46,582 nucleotides of DNA, taken from assembly GCA_947457565.1 (NCBI GenBank), contig CANGWH010000010.1, forward strand, positions 1 through 46,582, in the 5' to 3' direction. The position numbers were made by a program, and so were the translations under genes. Each line of letters opens with the position of its first letter. Position 1 is the stretch's first letter. Source of the DNA: Flavobacteriales bacterium. GTDB taxonomy: Bacteria; Bacteroidota; Bacteroidia; NS11-12g; UBA955. This document shows positions 29,842-39,767 of the stretch, one piece after another. Below the pieces are notes generated by a model. It did not search any database. It saw only the letters and a program-made list of their open reading frames with translations, and was not told the DNA's origin.

Positions 29842-31674
29842 TTGATTCGTTATTGGGCACCTATATTATTCTTTTTTGGATTATTGGTTGGGAAAGAAAC
29901 TTCCGGACAGTCCAAGCAATATCCGTTTATTGATACAATAGCTTCTGTATTTCAATTCAGTGGTTCTTATTCGGTAAATCAACTTTACCAACAATGGCAA
30001 AATCGATTTACGCAAAAATTTGTAGTTATAGAATTGGGTAATGAGGAAGTAATTACACAACAACAATTGAGTTTATCTTGGTTGCAGAAAATGCAAATTT
30101 CGCCCGGCATTTTTTTTCCGTCCTCGTTCCTAGGTATAAATCATCCAAGTATATTTCCCAATACCCACACTGGAAATTGGATATACTCAACAACGGCTGA
30201 GAATTTCCCATTGATTAAGCCAGGCATTTGCGGGTATACAGCAAAATGTGAAGATGCAGCATCATCGTCGCTTACCATTGAGATTCCAGAAGAATTAAGA
30301 AAAACAACCAATAAAATACGCATTTACTGTGATAGAAACGAAGCATCGTTTGATGTGCTATTAATCACATCCAGTGGGATTAAGAAAACCATAACTGTTT
30401 ATCAAAATAAATCAGACTTGCTTGTTCCCTACATCGAATTTACATTTTCCTTTGGCCAGGAATGGATTAAGATTCAACCTCTTAAATCTCAATCCAAACA
30501 AAAGAGTTTCACATTGCATGGGGTGTCCCTGGAACACTCTGACTATGCCGTATGGCACGCGATTGGAATACGTGGCATTTCACTTCAACGGTTACAATCG
30601 ATAGACGGTTATTTTTTACAAATGCAAAAACTTAGCCCGTCTGTGGTAGTATTTGATGCTTTGCAACAAGATTTTTTCAGAAATAAACCCGCTACTGACA
30701 TTCAACTTTCGTTAAAAAGTTATTACCAAAGTCTAAAGCGCTATTTACCTAAAACTGGATTTGTACTTTGTCTACCTCAGGAAATTAACAGGAATCAAGA
30801 ACCGTTGGCCGAGAATTATAAGTTTATTTCCCAATTTAGAACTGAATTTATATCAAACAGTTATCCCGATTGGGTAATTTGGGATTGGCATCGAGTTTCT
30901 GGTGGGATTTATTCATCGTATTATTGGATGGATTCGGGCTTATTGAAATCCAATGGATTTCAGTTATCGGAAAACGGTATGAGAATAAAAAGTTATAGTT
31001 TAAACCGTGCTTTCCAACAGCTGTTATCTGGAATACCTGTAAAATCAAGAATTTTACCCTTAATTGATAGTACTCAACAATTAAAAAAACCAATAAAAGA
31101 CACTGCTGTTAGTAAACCTATAATCCGAGAAACATGGTTGTATCATACTGTAAAATATGGGGAAACAGCCTACAGAATTTCTTCCAAATATTCTATTTCG
31201 CCCAACGACCTAAAAAACTGGAATAATTTACGCGGTTATTATATTTACCCTGGACAAAAATTAAAAGTTGGAAAAGTCACGGAAGTCATTCAGCCCATTA
31301 TCCAAACACCGTTGAACAATAACGTTGATAGTTTTAAAATCATTGAACGGATAGAGACGACTAAGAATTTGGACATTTCTAATCCAACAAATGGTGCAAA
31401 CAATAGGTCTATTTTGGTTAATCCCATTTATCCAAAACAAGATAACACACAGAATTCTCAAGCTATTCCATCAGGCCAAATACCCGCAACTGATAAAATT
31501 ACAACACCTAAAGGTGCGAGTGCAACCAATTCTCCCAAATACCATCGTGTACAGGCAAGTGAGACATTATACTCAATCGCTAAGCAACATGGGGTTAGTG
31601 TAGATCAGATAAAACGACTCAATAGGCTTCCAAATAATACAATTTCTGTTGGAAGAGTATTACGCGTATGGTAA
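29842..31674 (+). CDS. Secreted protein with a degenerate SGNH-esterase-like region and two C-terminal LysM domains (TTG start)
   Basis: ORF 610 aa; LysM 1 'YHTVKYGETAYRISSKYSISPNDLKNWNNLRGYYIYPGQKLKVG', LysM 2 'YHRVQASETLYSIAKQHGVSVDQIKRLNRLPNNTISVGRVLRVW'; N-terminal region aligns by eye to Bacteroidota SGNH/GDSL esterases (see findings). Confidence 0.8.
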   Translation: MIRYWAPILFFFGLLVGKETSGQSKQYPFIDTIASVFQFSGSYSVNQLYQQWQNRFTQKFVVIELGNEEVITQQQLSLSWLQKMQISPGIFFPSSFLGINHPSIFPNTHTGNWIYSTTAENFPLIKPGICGYTAKCEDAASSSLTIEIPEELRKTTNKIRIYCDRNEASFDVLLITSSGIKKTITVYQNKSDLLVPYIEFTFSFGQEWIKIQPLKSQSKQKSFTLHGVSLEHSDYAVWHAIGIRGISLQRLQSIDGYFLQMQKLSPSVVVFDALQQDFFRNKPATDIQLSLKSYYQSLKRYLPKTGFVLCLPQEINRNQEPLAENYKFISQFRTEFISNSYPDWVIWDWHRVSGGIYSSYYWMDSGLLKSNGFQLSENGMRIKSYSLNRAFQQLLSGIPVKSRILPLIDSTQQLKKPIKDTAVSKPIIRETWLYHTVKYGETAYRISSKYSISPNDLKNWNNLRGYYIYPGQKLKVGKVTEVIQPIIQTPLNNNVDSFKIIERIETTKNLDISNPTNGANNRSILVNPIYPKQDNTQNSQAIPSGQIPATDKITTPKGASATNSPKYHRVQASETLYSIAKQHGVSVDQIKRLNRLPNNTISVGRVLRVW

Positions 31675-31799
31675 ATAATATCCGCGATACTTTGTACTTA
31701 ATGTAATTCAACCGCCCTAATTCAAAGAATTAAGGATAATTTACATTCAGCTCACCTACCCTTTTCACTGGGTCCTGTTTCGGATTATTTGTTTAACAA

Positions 31800-32555
31800 T
31801 CAGGCTTTACCGGTTAATTTATAGGCTAAATATCCAACCCATTCGTGAATTAACGCATCCCATTTTGAAATTGTTCCAGCGGAAGGTATCAGTATCGCAT
31901 CCCAAGAATACTTTCGGTCTAAATGGGATTGATAATTTACTGAATAAGGAATAAACGCTACACCTACTTTTTTAAAACAGCCCATACTTCTACGCATATG
32001 ACCTGCGGAAGTAACCAATAAAACCGGTTCATTTACCTTTAAACTATCCAAAATCTTTTTGGTTTCCACGGCATTTTCCCAAGTATTCCTTGATTTATCA
32101 TCAATCAATATTTGCGAATCTGCTATACCAAAATCAAGAGCAAATTTTTTAGCCGCAGAACTTTCAAAATAATCACGATTAAATACATTGCCAGAACCTC
32201 CCGTTAATATCAGTCGTTGAGTTTTACCAGTACTTAACATCTGCAATGGGAATACAAATCGTTCTGCAGCCTCATTAAATCCCATGCGCTTTCTTCCTTT
32301 ATCGTATGAAGTATAACCTCCCAAAACAATCACTGTTTTTGTAGGTTGGGTTTTACTTGGTGAAATTTCCCATGCTATTAAAATTTCATTTAATAGTACA
32401 TGATTTCCAAAAAACCATATAAGTACCAAAGAACCTATTCGAAGTCGGCGAGAAAATCTTGCAAACTTCGGCACCAAGGATAAAACGAATAATAATAAAA
32501 TATAAAAGAATGGCTTTAATAAAAATGAAACCATTTTTGATAATACAAAAAACAT
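31800..32555 (-). CDS. YdcF/ElyC/SanA family (DUF218) envelope protein
   Basis: ORF 251 aa; N-terminal TM segments, 'KTVIVLGGYTSYDK', 'LILTGGSG', 'SRNTWENAVETKKIL', 'LLVTSAGHMRRSMGCFKKVG'. Confidence 0.88.
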   Translation of the reverse strand: MFFVLSKMVSFLLKPFFYILLLFVLSLVPKFARFSRRLRIGSLVLIWFFGNHVLLNEILIAWEISPSKTQPTKTVIVLGGYTSYDKGRKRMGFNEAAERFVFPLQMLSTGKTQRLILTGGSGNVFNRDYFESSAAKKFALDFGIADSQILIDDKSRNTWENAVETKKILDSLKVNEPVLLVTSAGHMRRSMGCFKKVGVAFIPYSVNYQSHLDRKYSWDAILIPSAGTISKWDALIHEWVGYLAYKLTGKA

Positions 32556-32690
32556 ATTTACATGAATTAAATTCGAAGTTAATCAAATATTTACTGACGA
32601 ATTTAAAACAAATTGATTTAAACGCTTATTTATCTAAATATGTCTAAGAAGCGAGCGGGTTACCTCAAAATTGTAGACATTTGCATTTTT

Positions 32691-35600
32691 ATGTTTTTAT
32701 CTCGAAAATTATTTTATTATAAATCGATTATTTTATTATTCGGTATTTTTCTGCTTAATATTTCTAAGGCTCAACCCAACCAAAGTGTTACCCTTAGTTA
32801 TTCGTTTACAATACCTGTTTATTTGGAAGGTAGTGTTCCAACAATCGAATCTATTAAAATAATTAATTTAAAATCAACGAGCAGCACAGCTGTAAGTCCA
32901 AGTTGGTTTACCGATGATGATTCTTCCCTTCGTTGGCAATTACTTGAAATTTCTGGCGACCAGCTTACCCCAAATGGAAAATTACAAGATACTTCCTTTT
33001 TCTTGTGGAATGCAACCCGAGACCTGTTAATTGGTGGAAACCCGATGGCAACCGATTTACGGAACGCTATGCGCTCCGGTGATGCAAAATTATTTCAGCG
33101 GGCCATCGAGATTTCAGGATCAAACTTTACAACATATCGAGGTTGGATTACGTTATTTCCCCAATTTCAACGATCCGAAACTGGTATGAAGATTAATATT
33201 CGGATAAATTCCATAGAACTACAACCAGTTGCCACAAAAATGTCGGCGGTAGAAATACGGACACAAGCCTTTAAAATCAAAGGCGATACAACTGAAATGG
33301 ATGCTACAAAGTTTAAAACTAATCCGGATGCTAGTGCCGAAGATTTGGTTTCTAAAATGCCAGGCATCAGTTCAAGTGGCGGTCAAGTGCAAGCCCAAGG
33401 TGAACAAGTAAAAAAAGTATTGGTGGATGGTAAACCTTTTTTTGGGGAAGACCCCAATGCAGCATTGAAAAATTTACCTGCTGAAGTAATTTCCAAAATA
33501 CAAGTTTTCGATGGCAAAAGCGATCAATCCATGTTTACTGGTATCGATGATGGAAACACCTCAAAAACAATTAATATTATTACTAAATCGCAATTTAGAA
33601 ACGGAAAATTTGGTCGATTTTACGGTGGAATAGGCAATAATTTAGGAGGTTCTGGCGATGTTACAAAATACAAAAGTGGTTTAACCTACAATACGTTTAA
33701 GCAATCTCGCCGGTTAACATTGTTGTACCAAGCCAACAATATCAACGAGCAGAATTTTTCTTTTGAAGACATAGTTGGTGCCATGGGCGGAGGGGGTCGC
33801 GGTGGAATGCGCGGCGGTATGGGTGGAATGATGGGTGGTAGAATGATGGGAGGTAGTGATTTTTTTGTTGGAAATCAACAAGGGATCAATACTACAATGG
33901 CTTGGGGAATTAATTATTCAAATTTTTGGGGTCCAAAAGAACGTTGGGAATTAAGTGGTAGTTATTTCACAAATATTACCAAGAATAATAACGAAAGTTA
34001 TACGTTTCGCCAATATATAACAGGTCAAATCGATGGTATGTTGTATGAAGAGAATAATCCTAACTCTTCAAAGAATACTAATCACAGGTTCAATGCGCGG
34101 TTAACGTGGAATCCTGATTCTACCAATAGAATTTTAATTACTCCTCGATTAACTCTTCAAAGCAATAATAAAACCAACCCTATCCTTTCTACCACCAGTG
34201 CAGGAGATATACAGGATTTGCTATCAACCCTTTCCAATACAACCAACACAAAAAACTTAGGCATTAATGGGGGTTTAGGTATTAATTATCGACATTCATT
34301 TGTAAAAAAAGGTAGAACCATTGCTGTAAATGTTAATCCAGGAATCAACAAGCAATTGGGCTCTACCCTAATGAATAGCGTAAACACCAAGTATTTGCCA
34401 TTGATAGAAATTACTAAATTCAACCAAAATACAGAAAACACACGCTTGAATAATAGCTTTTCTAGCTCTATTACCTTTACCGAAGCATTGGACAGTAATA
34501 ATAGCCTAGCGATCAATTACCAAAACAATTTCAATGAAAACAACAACGATCGGCTTACTTATCTTCAAGACTTGGTAACAAGCGGTTTATATAATGTTTT
34601 GGACACCAATTTATCCAGCAGATTTGTTAATGGCTATTCGAATCACCGAATCGGTTTTGATCACGTATTTCAAACCTATAAATTTAGTATTACTACCGGG
34701 ATAAGAGGTCAGCTTGCTCAATTGGATGGAAACCAGCAATTCCCTTTCAATTCTCCAATTAATCGAACTTTCACCTCATTGCTACCGTCAATTCAGGGAA
34801 CCTATAAATTAGGATTAAAGAGAAATGTTCGTTTTAATTACAACACATCCAATAATGCACCCTCTGTTGACCAATTACAGCCCGTATTAAACAACACTAA
34901 TCCATTGCAATTAAGCATAGGTAATACTGCACTAAAACAAGATTTTAACCATTCTTTATTTGTTCGATATTTTTCAGTTAAACCCGAGAAAAACAGAAAC
35001 TTTTTTGCATTGATTAGTGGAAGTTCAACCAACAATTACCTAAGTTATAAGACTATATTTAGCGGTAGAGGCGATAATGAGATAGCGTTGGCAGAAGGTG
35101 ATTTTGGCAGCCTGGATAGTATAACACTTGCCCCTGGGGGTCAATTATCAATTCCAATAAATATTAACGGGTATTCCAGTTTACGAGGTTTTATTTCTTG
35201 GGGTCGGAGTTTTAATAAAATCAATTTCAATACAAATTTAGGCGCAACGGTAAGTAGAACCCCTAGTTTAATCCAATATGGTAATGGACCAGCATTATTA
35301 AACACAGCCATAAACCCTGTTTATACCGTGGGTCTAGTGCTTTCTAGTAATTTATCTGAAAAATTAGATTTCACCGTTAGTAGCAATTCTAGTTATAGCA
35401 AGGTGTCCAACTCGTTACAAGCCGGCTTAAATCAAACATATATCAACCAAAATAGCCGATTTGCAATTAACTACATGCCTTCGAAAAAACTGGTGATCAA
35501 TACGGATGTTTCTCACCAGTTGTATACAGGGTTTTCTACTGGTTTTAACCAACAATTCTTTTTATGGAATGCGGGTTTGGGCTATAAATTCTTAAAAAAG

Positions 35601-35852
35601 AATGCGGGTGAATTTCGATTAACAGCATACGATATATTGAATCAAAACCGGGCTATCCAACGCAATGTTACCCAAGCCTATTTCGAGGATGTTAGGACAA
35701 CCGTATTAACGCGATACATTTTGCTTACCTTTACTTATAAATTAAGTCAATTTGGCGGAAGCAAAGGCGGTCAAACCCCTGGGAACCCTTCCGGTTTCCC
35801 AATGCCCCCGGGTGGTATGCCATTCATGCCGCACGGAATGCCGGGTAGGTAA
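32691..35852 (+). CDS. TonB-dependent-receptor-like outer membrane beta-barrel protein with Gly/Met-rich loop and tail
   Basis: ORF track start 32640; preferred MFLSRKLFYYKSIILLFGIFLLNISKAQ. Plug motif 'DATKFKTNPDASAEDLVSKMPGISSSGGQVQAQGEQVKKVLVDGKPFFGEDP'; barrel C-half. Confidence 0.85.
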   Translation: MFLSRKLFYYKSIILLFGIFLLNISKAQPNQSVTLSYSFTIPVYLEGSVPTIESIKIINLKSTSSTAVSPSWFTDDDSSLRWQLLEISGDQLTPNGKLQDTSFFLWNATRDLLIGGNPMATDLRNAMRSGDAKLFQRAIEISGSNFTTYRGWITLFPQFQRSETGMKINIRINSIELQPVATKMSAVEIRTQAFKIKGDTTEMDATKFKTNPDASAEDLVSKMPGISSSGGQVQAQGEQVKKVLVDGKPFFGEDPNAALKNLPAEVISKIQVFDGKSDQSMFTGIDDGNTSKTINIITKSQFRNGKFGRFYGGIGNNLGGSGDVTKYKSGLTYNTFKQSRRLTLLYQANNINEQNFSFEDIVGAMGGGGRGGMRGGMGGMMGGRMMGGSDFFVGNQQGINTTMAWGINYSNFWGPKERWELSGSYFTNITKNNNESYTFRQYITGQIDGMLYEENNPNSSKNTNHRFNARLTWNPDSTNRILITPRLTLQSNNKTNPILSTTSAGDIQDLLSTLSNTTNTKNLGINGGLGINYRHSFVKKGRTIAVNVNPGINKQLGSTLMNSVNTKYLPLIEITKFNQNTENTRLNNSFSSSITFTEALDSNNSLAINYQNNFNENNNDRLTYLQDLVTSGLYNVLDTNLSSRFVNGYSNHRIGFDHVFQTYKFSITTGIRGQLAQLDGNQQFPFNSPINRTFTSLLPSIQGTYKLGLKRNVRFNYNTSNNAPSVDQLQPVLNNTNPLQLSIGNTALKQDFNHSLFVRYFSVKPEKNRNFFALISGSSTNNYLSYKTIFSGRGDNEIALAEGDFGSLDSITLAPGGQLSIPININGYSSLRGFISWGRSFNKINFNTNLGATVSRTPSLIQYGNGPALLNTAINPVYTVGLVLSSNLSEKLDFTVSSNSSYSKVSNSLQAGLNQTYINQNSRFAINYMPSKKLVINTDVSHQLYTGFSTGFNQQFFLWNAGLGYKFLKKNAGEFRLTAYDILNQNRAIQRNVTQAYFEDVRTTVLTRYILLTFTYKLSQFGGSKGGQTPGNPSGFPMPPGGMPFMPHGMPGR

Positions 35853-35968
35853 TGATTTTTTTTCAACTTGGTAGATAAAATCGTTTAAGTAAATAAAGAT
35901 TGATTTACCCTTTTACCTTTTAGGTAGAAATATAAATATTCTATAAGCTGCGGTAAGTAGATACTGAA

Positions 35969-36769
35969 TTAACGTTTTTCTTTAGTAATTCTAGAAATAT
36001 CAGTCATTGGATAAACGAAAACAGAACCATCCTTGGTTTGAATTTTAAGATTTTCGTTAGGCACTTGTTCTATAATTGAACCTACGATAATACTGCCATT
36101 CTTTAAATAAACAACATCCATTAAAGTAGAACTGTTTTTTTCATTATCGTTTGATTTATTATCATTCGAATCTTTATCACGGTTTTTTCCTTTACCCGAA
36201 CTCATAACAAATATGGCCACGAAGAACAAGATTAGTCCTAATAACATAGAAATGTTCCAAGCGAACCAAAGTGCTACGATTAATAATAAAATACCCAACA
36301 AAATATTAGAACCACGACTGGCATTATTCGCTTGAAGCTGGGATTGAATCCCCGGTTTAAATTCTTCAATTTTATGCACACCTACTTGATTAAAACCATT
36401 GGCATTGGATGATTTTAATGCTTGAAAAATAAATCCCCCTTTATTTTCATCTATATCAGACATGGTAACCTTCCCAATTTCGGAAAGTTTAAACGTCTTT
36501 GAATCGCCCATTGATTTAGAATCTTCGATGGCTTCTATTTCTAGTGCAGCGAAATCATCGGTACTCTTATTCTTGATTACTTTGGTTGTTTTGGGTGAAA
36601 TTGATGCCGAATTTGAAGAACGTGTTGATTCTCCTTTCGTGAATTTATCCGACCACGAAACAGAAAACCCACTGCTGTGGTACCGTTTCTCAACCGAACA
36701 CGATTGAACCATTAATGCTGTTATTGCAAGGATTAGGGTACCTAATTTAAAATTCTTCCACTGAGTCAT
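35969..36769 (-). CDS. Hypothetical Bacteroidota lipoprotein ('CSVEKRYHSSGFSVSW' N-terminus, TM segment, C-terminal 'VYLKNGSIIVGSIIEQVPNENLKIQTKDGSVFVYPMTDISRITKE' module)
   Basis: ORF 266 aa; lipobox VQSC; C-terminal motif recurs in Bacteroidota proteins. Confidence 0.7.
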   Translation of the reverse strand: MTQWKNFKLGTLILAITALMVQSCSVEKRYHSSGFSVSWSDKFTKGESTRSSNSASISPKTTKVIKNKSTDDFAALEIEAIEDSKSMGDSKTFKLSEIGKVTMSDIDENKGGFIFQALKSSNANGFNQVGVHKIEEFKPGIQSQLQANNASRGSNILLGILLLIVALWFAWNISMLLGLILFFVAIFVMSSGKGKNRDKDSNDNKSNDNEKNSSTLMDVVYLKNGSIIVGSIIEQVPNENLKIQTKDGSVFVYPMTDISRITKEKR

Positions 36770-37000
36770 ACTACAAAATAATAGAATTTAGGCTTCCAAA
36801 ATCTACATCGTGAGAAAATCTTAGATAAAATTCGATGAAATAAAAAGGTGCTAGTCACAAACAGCTAAAAATAGCTACAATCTACCGGAAACACTCTAAC
36901 CGCAGTGAACGATCACCATGGTAATCCATGAAGAATAAACTAAACAATAATTGAAATTGGAAAATCTTTGGATACGTCTTAAGTAACGATTTTAAAAAAG

Positions 37001-37031
37001 AAAAAACCTCCAGTTTCCTGAAGGCTTTCTA
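37001..37031 (-). terminator. Terminator downstream of tRNA-Lys
   Basis: Minus strand GCCTTCAG-GAAA-CTGGAGGTTTTTT hairpin plus T-run. Confidence 0.7.
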
Positions 37032-37039
37032 ATTTTTGT

Positions 37040-37111
37040 GATTCCGCTGGGACTCGAACCCAGGACCCATACATTAAAAGTGTATTGCTCTACCAACTGA
37101 GCTACGAAATC
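37040..37111 (-). tRNA. tRNA-Lys (anticodon UUU)
   Basis: GATTTCGTAGCTCAGTTGGTAGAGCAATACACTTTTAATGTATGGGTCCTGGGTTCGAGTCCCAGCGGAATC; anticodon loop CTTTTAA. Confidence 0.94.
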
Positions 37112-37155
37112 ATCCCGTAATGGGAGTGCAAAAATAGCAATTCCCATTAAAAATA

Positions 37156-38301
37156 CTAATACTTACTTGATTTTTTTTTCAAAAAAGTATGATGCGTTTT
37201 AGTCTTGTATGCACCCAACGATTGTAACATACTGATCATCTTTGGATTAAAGTCGCCAATCCACGAAAGCTCCATACTATCCACGCGATTCAATGCACGC
37301 AATCCCTGATGAAATTTAATAATCATTCCTGTTTCTATACCCAAATTATGGTGAGATGGAATAATTCCAAATACAATTCCTTTGGCTTTTCGGATTGAAT
37401 TTCGCTGCAGCATAAATAAAATTTTCTGCCACAACCCTAATTTACCTTTGAACGACTTAAACAAGAGGTTTAATTCCAAAATACTTATAAACAAACCTAT
37501 TGGCTCCCCTTGATCGTAAGCAAAAACCGCGAATTCCTTCGGCATAGCTGGTTTAATTGATTTAAATCGTTTCAGTAATGCTTCGTTGGTTAACGGTTCA
37601 AAATCCTCGTGAAACGACCATGCTTTGTTATAAATAGTAACAAAATCCGTGGTGAATTTTTCCAGCTGGTTATAATCTAAGAATTCAAAGGTGTATTTTC
37701 CAGTTGCTGTAACACGTTCGGCTATTTTACTAAATCGCTCAAAATTGAATTTTTCTTCGATAATGTCGTAGGTGAATTGTTCAATTTCTACCTCGTATCC
37801 CCTACTTAAAAACCACTGTCGGTAATAGGCAGGGTGATAATTTTCGCGGTAAGAGGGTGCGGTGGTACCTTCTATTCTCAACCCCCAAAAACTATCTCTA
37901 TCGCCGAAATTAATGGGTGCTTGAATATCCCCAACTCCTTTTTGATAAAGCCAATTTTCTGCTGTATCAAATAATTGTGCCGCGATAATATCGTCTTGAA
38001 CACAATCGAAAAAACCTATCCCACCTTTGTCGGCAATTATAGCATTACCCATCGAATCCTTTTCTACAATTCTACAAAATGCGGCTATTCTGCCCACGGG
38101 TTCACTTCCCTTTTTCGCCACCCAACGTTGCACCTGCCAACCCTTGTTAAACAATTTGTTTTTCTCTGGGGAAAATACATCTTCCACATCGTTTTCTATA
38201 TAATGAACAAAAACGGGATCTTTCGCATAAACTACATCCAAAACCCGATGAAAATCTCGGATATCGGCACTGTTGTTAACAGGTTGTATGGTAGAATTCA
38301 T
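37156..38301 (-). CDS. GNAT-like N-acyltransferase family protein
   Basis: ORF 381 aa; 'VGRIAAFCRIVEKD', 'GGIGFFDCVQDD', 'QAPINFGDRDSFWGLRIEG', resembles the YghO-type acyltransferases. Confidence 0.65.
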   Translation of the reverse strand: MNSTIQPVNNSADIRDFHRVLDVVYAKDPVFVHYIENDVEDVFSPEKNKLFNKGWQVQRWVAKKGSEPVGRIAAFCRIVEKDSMGNAIIADKGGIGFFDCVQDDIIAAQLFDTAENWLYQKGVGDIQAPINFGDRDSFWGLRIEGTTAPSYRENYHPAYYRQWFLSRGYEVEIEQFTYDIIEEKFNFERFSKIAERVTATGKYTFEFLDYNQLEKFTTDFVTIYNKAWSFHEDFEPLTNEALLKRFKSIKPAMPKEFAVFAYDQGEPIGLFISILELNLLFKSFKGKLGLWQKILFMLQRNSIRKAKGIVFGIIPSHHNLGIETGMIIKFHQGLRALNRVDSMELSWIGDFNPKMISMLQSLGAYKTKTHHTFLKKKSSKY

Positions 38302-38318
38302 GATGGACTTATTAAATC

Positions 38319-39767
38319 TTATTTCGACTCCAAATTTAGGGCTTCATCGCCTTTTTGGTAAGGTATATAGGTGATAATAAATTGAAACATTTCGTCTGAC
38401 GCTCGCATAGAGTTCCCACCATCCTCCCATCGCTCTGAAACCTGCTTAGGTGGCTTGTTAGGATTGAAGGGATTATTGTTGGTATTATCAAACTTGGCAA
38501 TGGCGGTAATTGTTGACCCTGCAGGCAGAACCTGCGCCGTTTTAAAGGTATAAAAGTACTGCCAACGAAAATTCCACTTGGGAATTGAAATCAACTGTAC
38601 TGTATCGCCATTGGGCTTAAGAGCAAAGGCAGTAAACGACTTGCCCAATAAATGCAAATGTGGATTTATTGTAAGTATTGTTATGGGCTTTTCAATGGTG
38701 TAGGAAACAGAATGTTGGGTGATTTGATTGGGAGGAATAACTAATGGCGGCGTTATTTTACCCACCCCGTCTGTGCCTAGATTAATTTCATAGGTAGGTC
38801 TTGAAGGTTTGCTTTTACGAAAAAATACATTCACAACACTGCTGTCAGTTGTATTTCGATCCGATGGTCCAAAATGTAAGTCAACCAAGGCCAAGGAAAA
38901 TTCTTTGGGCACTGCAATTCCTCCAATATCATTGGGATACCTAACTCCAACTACCCCAGGAAGATAGTTCACGGCCGAATGAATTCGTTCGGGAATGCTG
39001 TTATCATCGTTCAACAGTCCCAATTGCTTAAAATCTTCGGCATACTGTCCAGGGGTTATGTTAACCGTTTTATTTTCAAGATGTTTACTCGATTTTTTCC
39101 CATTGGGGTACAAAATTAAATGCCCATTAGCATGGTGAACCAAATCTTTATTTCCCGGCACAAACTCCATGGCCGCGATTACAGCATTTTCGGGTAATTT
39201 AATATGTGTTTTGGTTAAATAAAATCGATCAATTCCGTCCCCTTTAATGGCAATGGGAGCAATTGAAATCACCAAATCAGGCTTACCGATAGCCGATTTA
39301 TAGGCGGCTACTTGTAACTGATTATTTTCAGCAAAGAAAGCCGAAGATTTTTTCGCATAGCTTCCCTCTTGTGTCCCATTTATAACCCAATTTTGAATGG
39401 TTTTGATTTCTGCGTTTGAAAGTAAATTCTCGCCGATAAAATGCGAATAATTTGGATCTGCCGGCCAAGGTGGCATAATTCTAGCGGCGGTTACCTTTGC
39501 AATGGTCTTGGCTTTTTTTCTTGCCAACGCGTAAGAATTTAATGAAAATGGGGCTATGCCTTGCGGTCGATGACAACCCAAACAATGCTTACTCAATATG
39601 GGAGCAATATGCTCAACAAAGGTTGGGTTTTCGATCGGTTCTTGAGCTAATTCTTCCAATTTAGATACATTGGTTTCCCCCGGCACACACTGCGATAGTC
39701 CAACTACAACAACCGATACCCATATGGGTATTAACCGTTTATTCAATATAGCAACCAACAGCCTCAT
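38319..39767 (-). CDS. Lipoprotein with c-type haem motif and copper type II monooxygenase-like domain
   Basis: ORF 482 aa; lipobox-like VGLSQC; 'HIAPILSKHCLGCHRPQGIAPFSL' (CxxCH); 'DLVHHANGHLILY' and 'INPHLHLLGKSFTAF' resemble PHM-type Cu-binding HH and HxH motifs. Confidence 0.75.
   Translation of the reverse strand: MRLLVAILNKRLIPIWVSVVVVGLSQCVPGETNVSKLEELAQEPIENPTFVEHIAPILSKHCLGCHRPQGIAPFSLNSYALARKKAKTIAKVTAARIMPPWPADPNYSHFIGENLLSNAEIKTIQNWVINGTQEGSYAKKSSAFFAENNQLQVAAYKSAIGKPDLVISIAPIAIKGDGIDRFYLTKTHIKLPENAVIAAMEFVPGNKDLVHHANGHLILYPNGKKSSKHLENKTVNITPGQYAEDFKQLGLLNDDNSIPERIHSAVNYLPGVVGVRYPNDIGGIAVPKEFSLALVDLHFGPSDRNTTDSSVVNVFFRKSKPSRPTYEINLGTDGVGKITPPLVIPPNQITQHSVSYTIEKPITILTINPHLHLLGKSFTAFALKPNGDTVQLISIPKWNFRWQYFYTFKTAQVLPAGSTITAIAKFDNTNNNPFNPNKPPKQVSERWEDGGNSMRASDEMFQFIITYIPYQKGDEALNLESK

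Noticed and set aside
35890-35945. Short palindromic stretch TACCTTTTAGGTA after the receptor gene
   Set aside because: Stem of about 4-5 bp only, too weak to call a terminator or binding site.
36780-37000. Possible small RNA or riboswitch in the gap between the lipoprotein gene and tRNA-Lys
   Set aside because: No convincing stem structure, promoter plus terminator pair or known motif found by eye.
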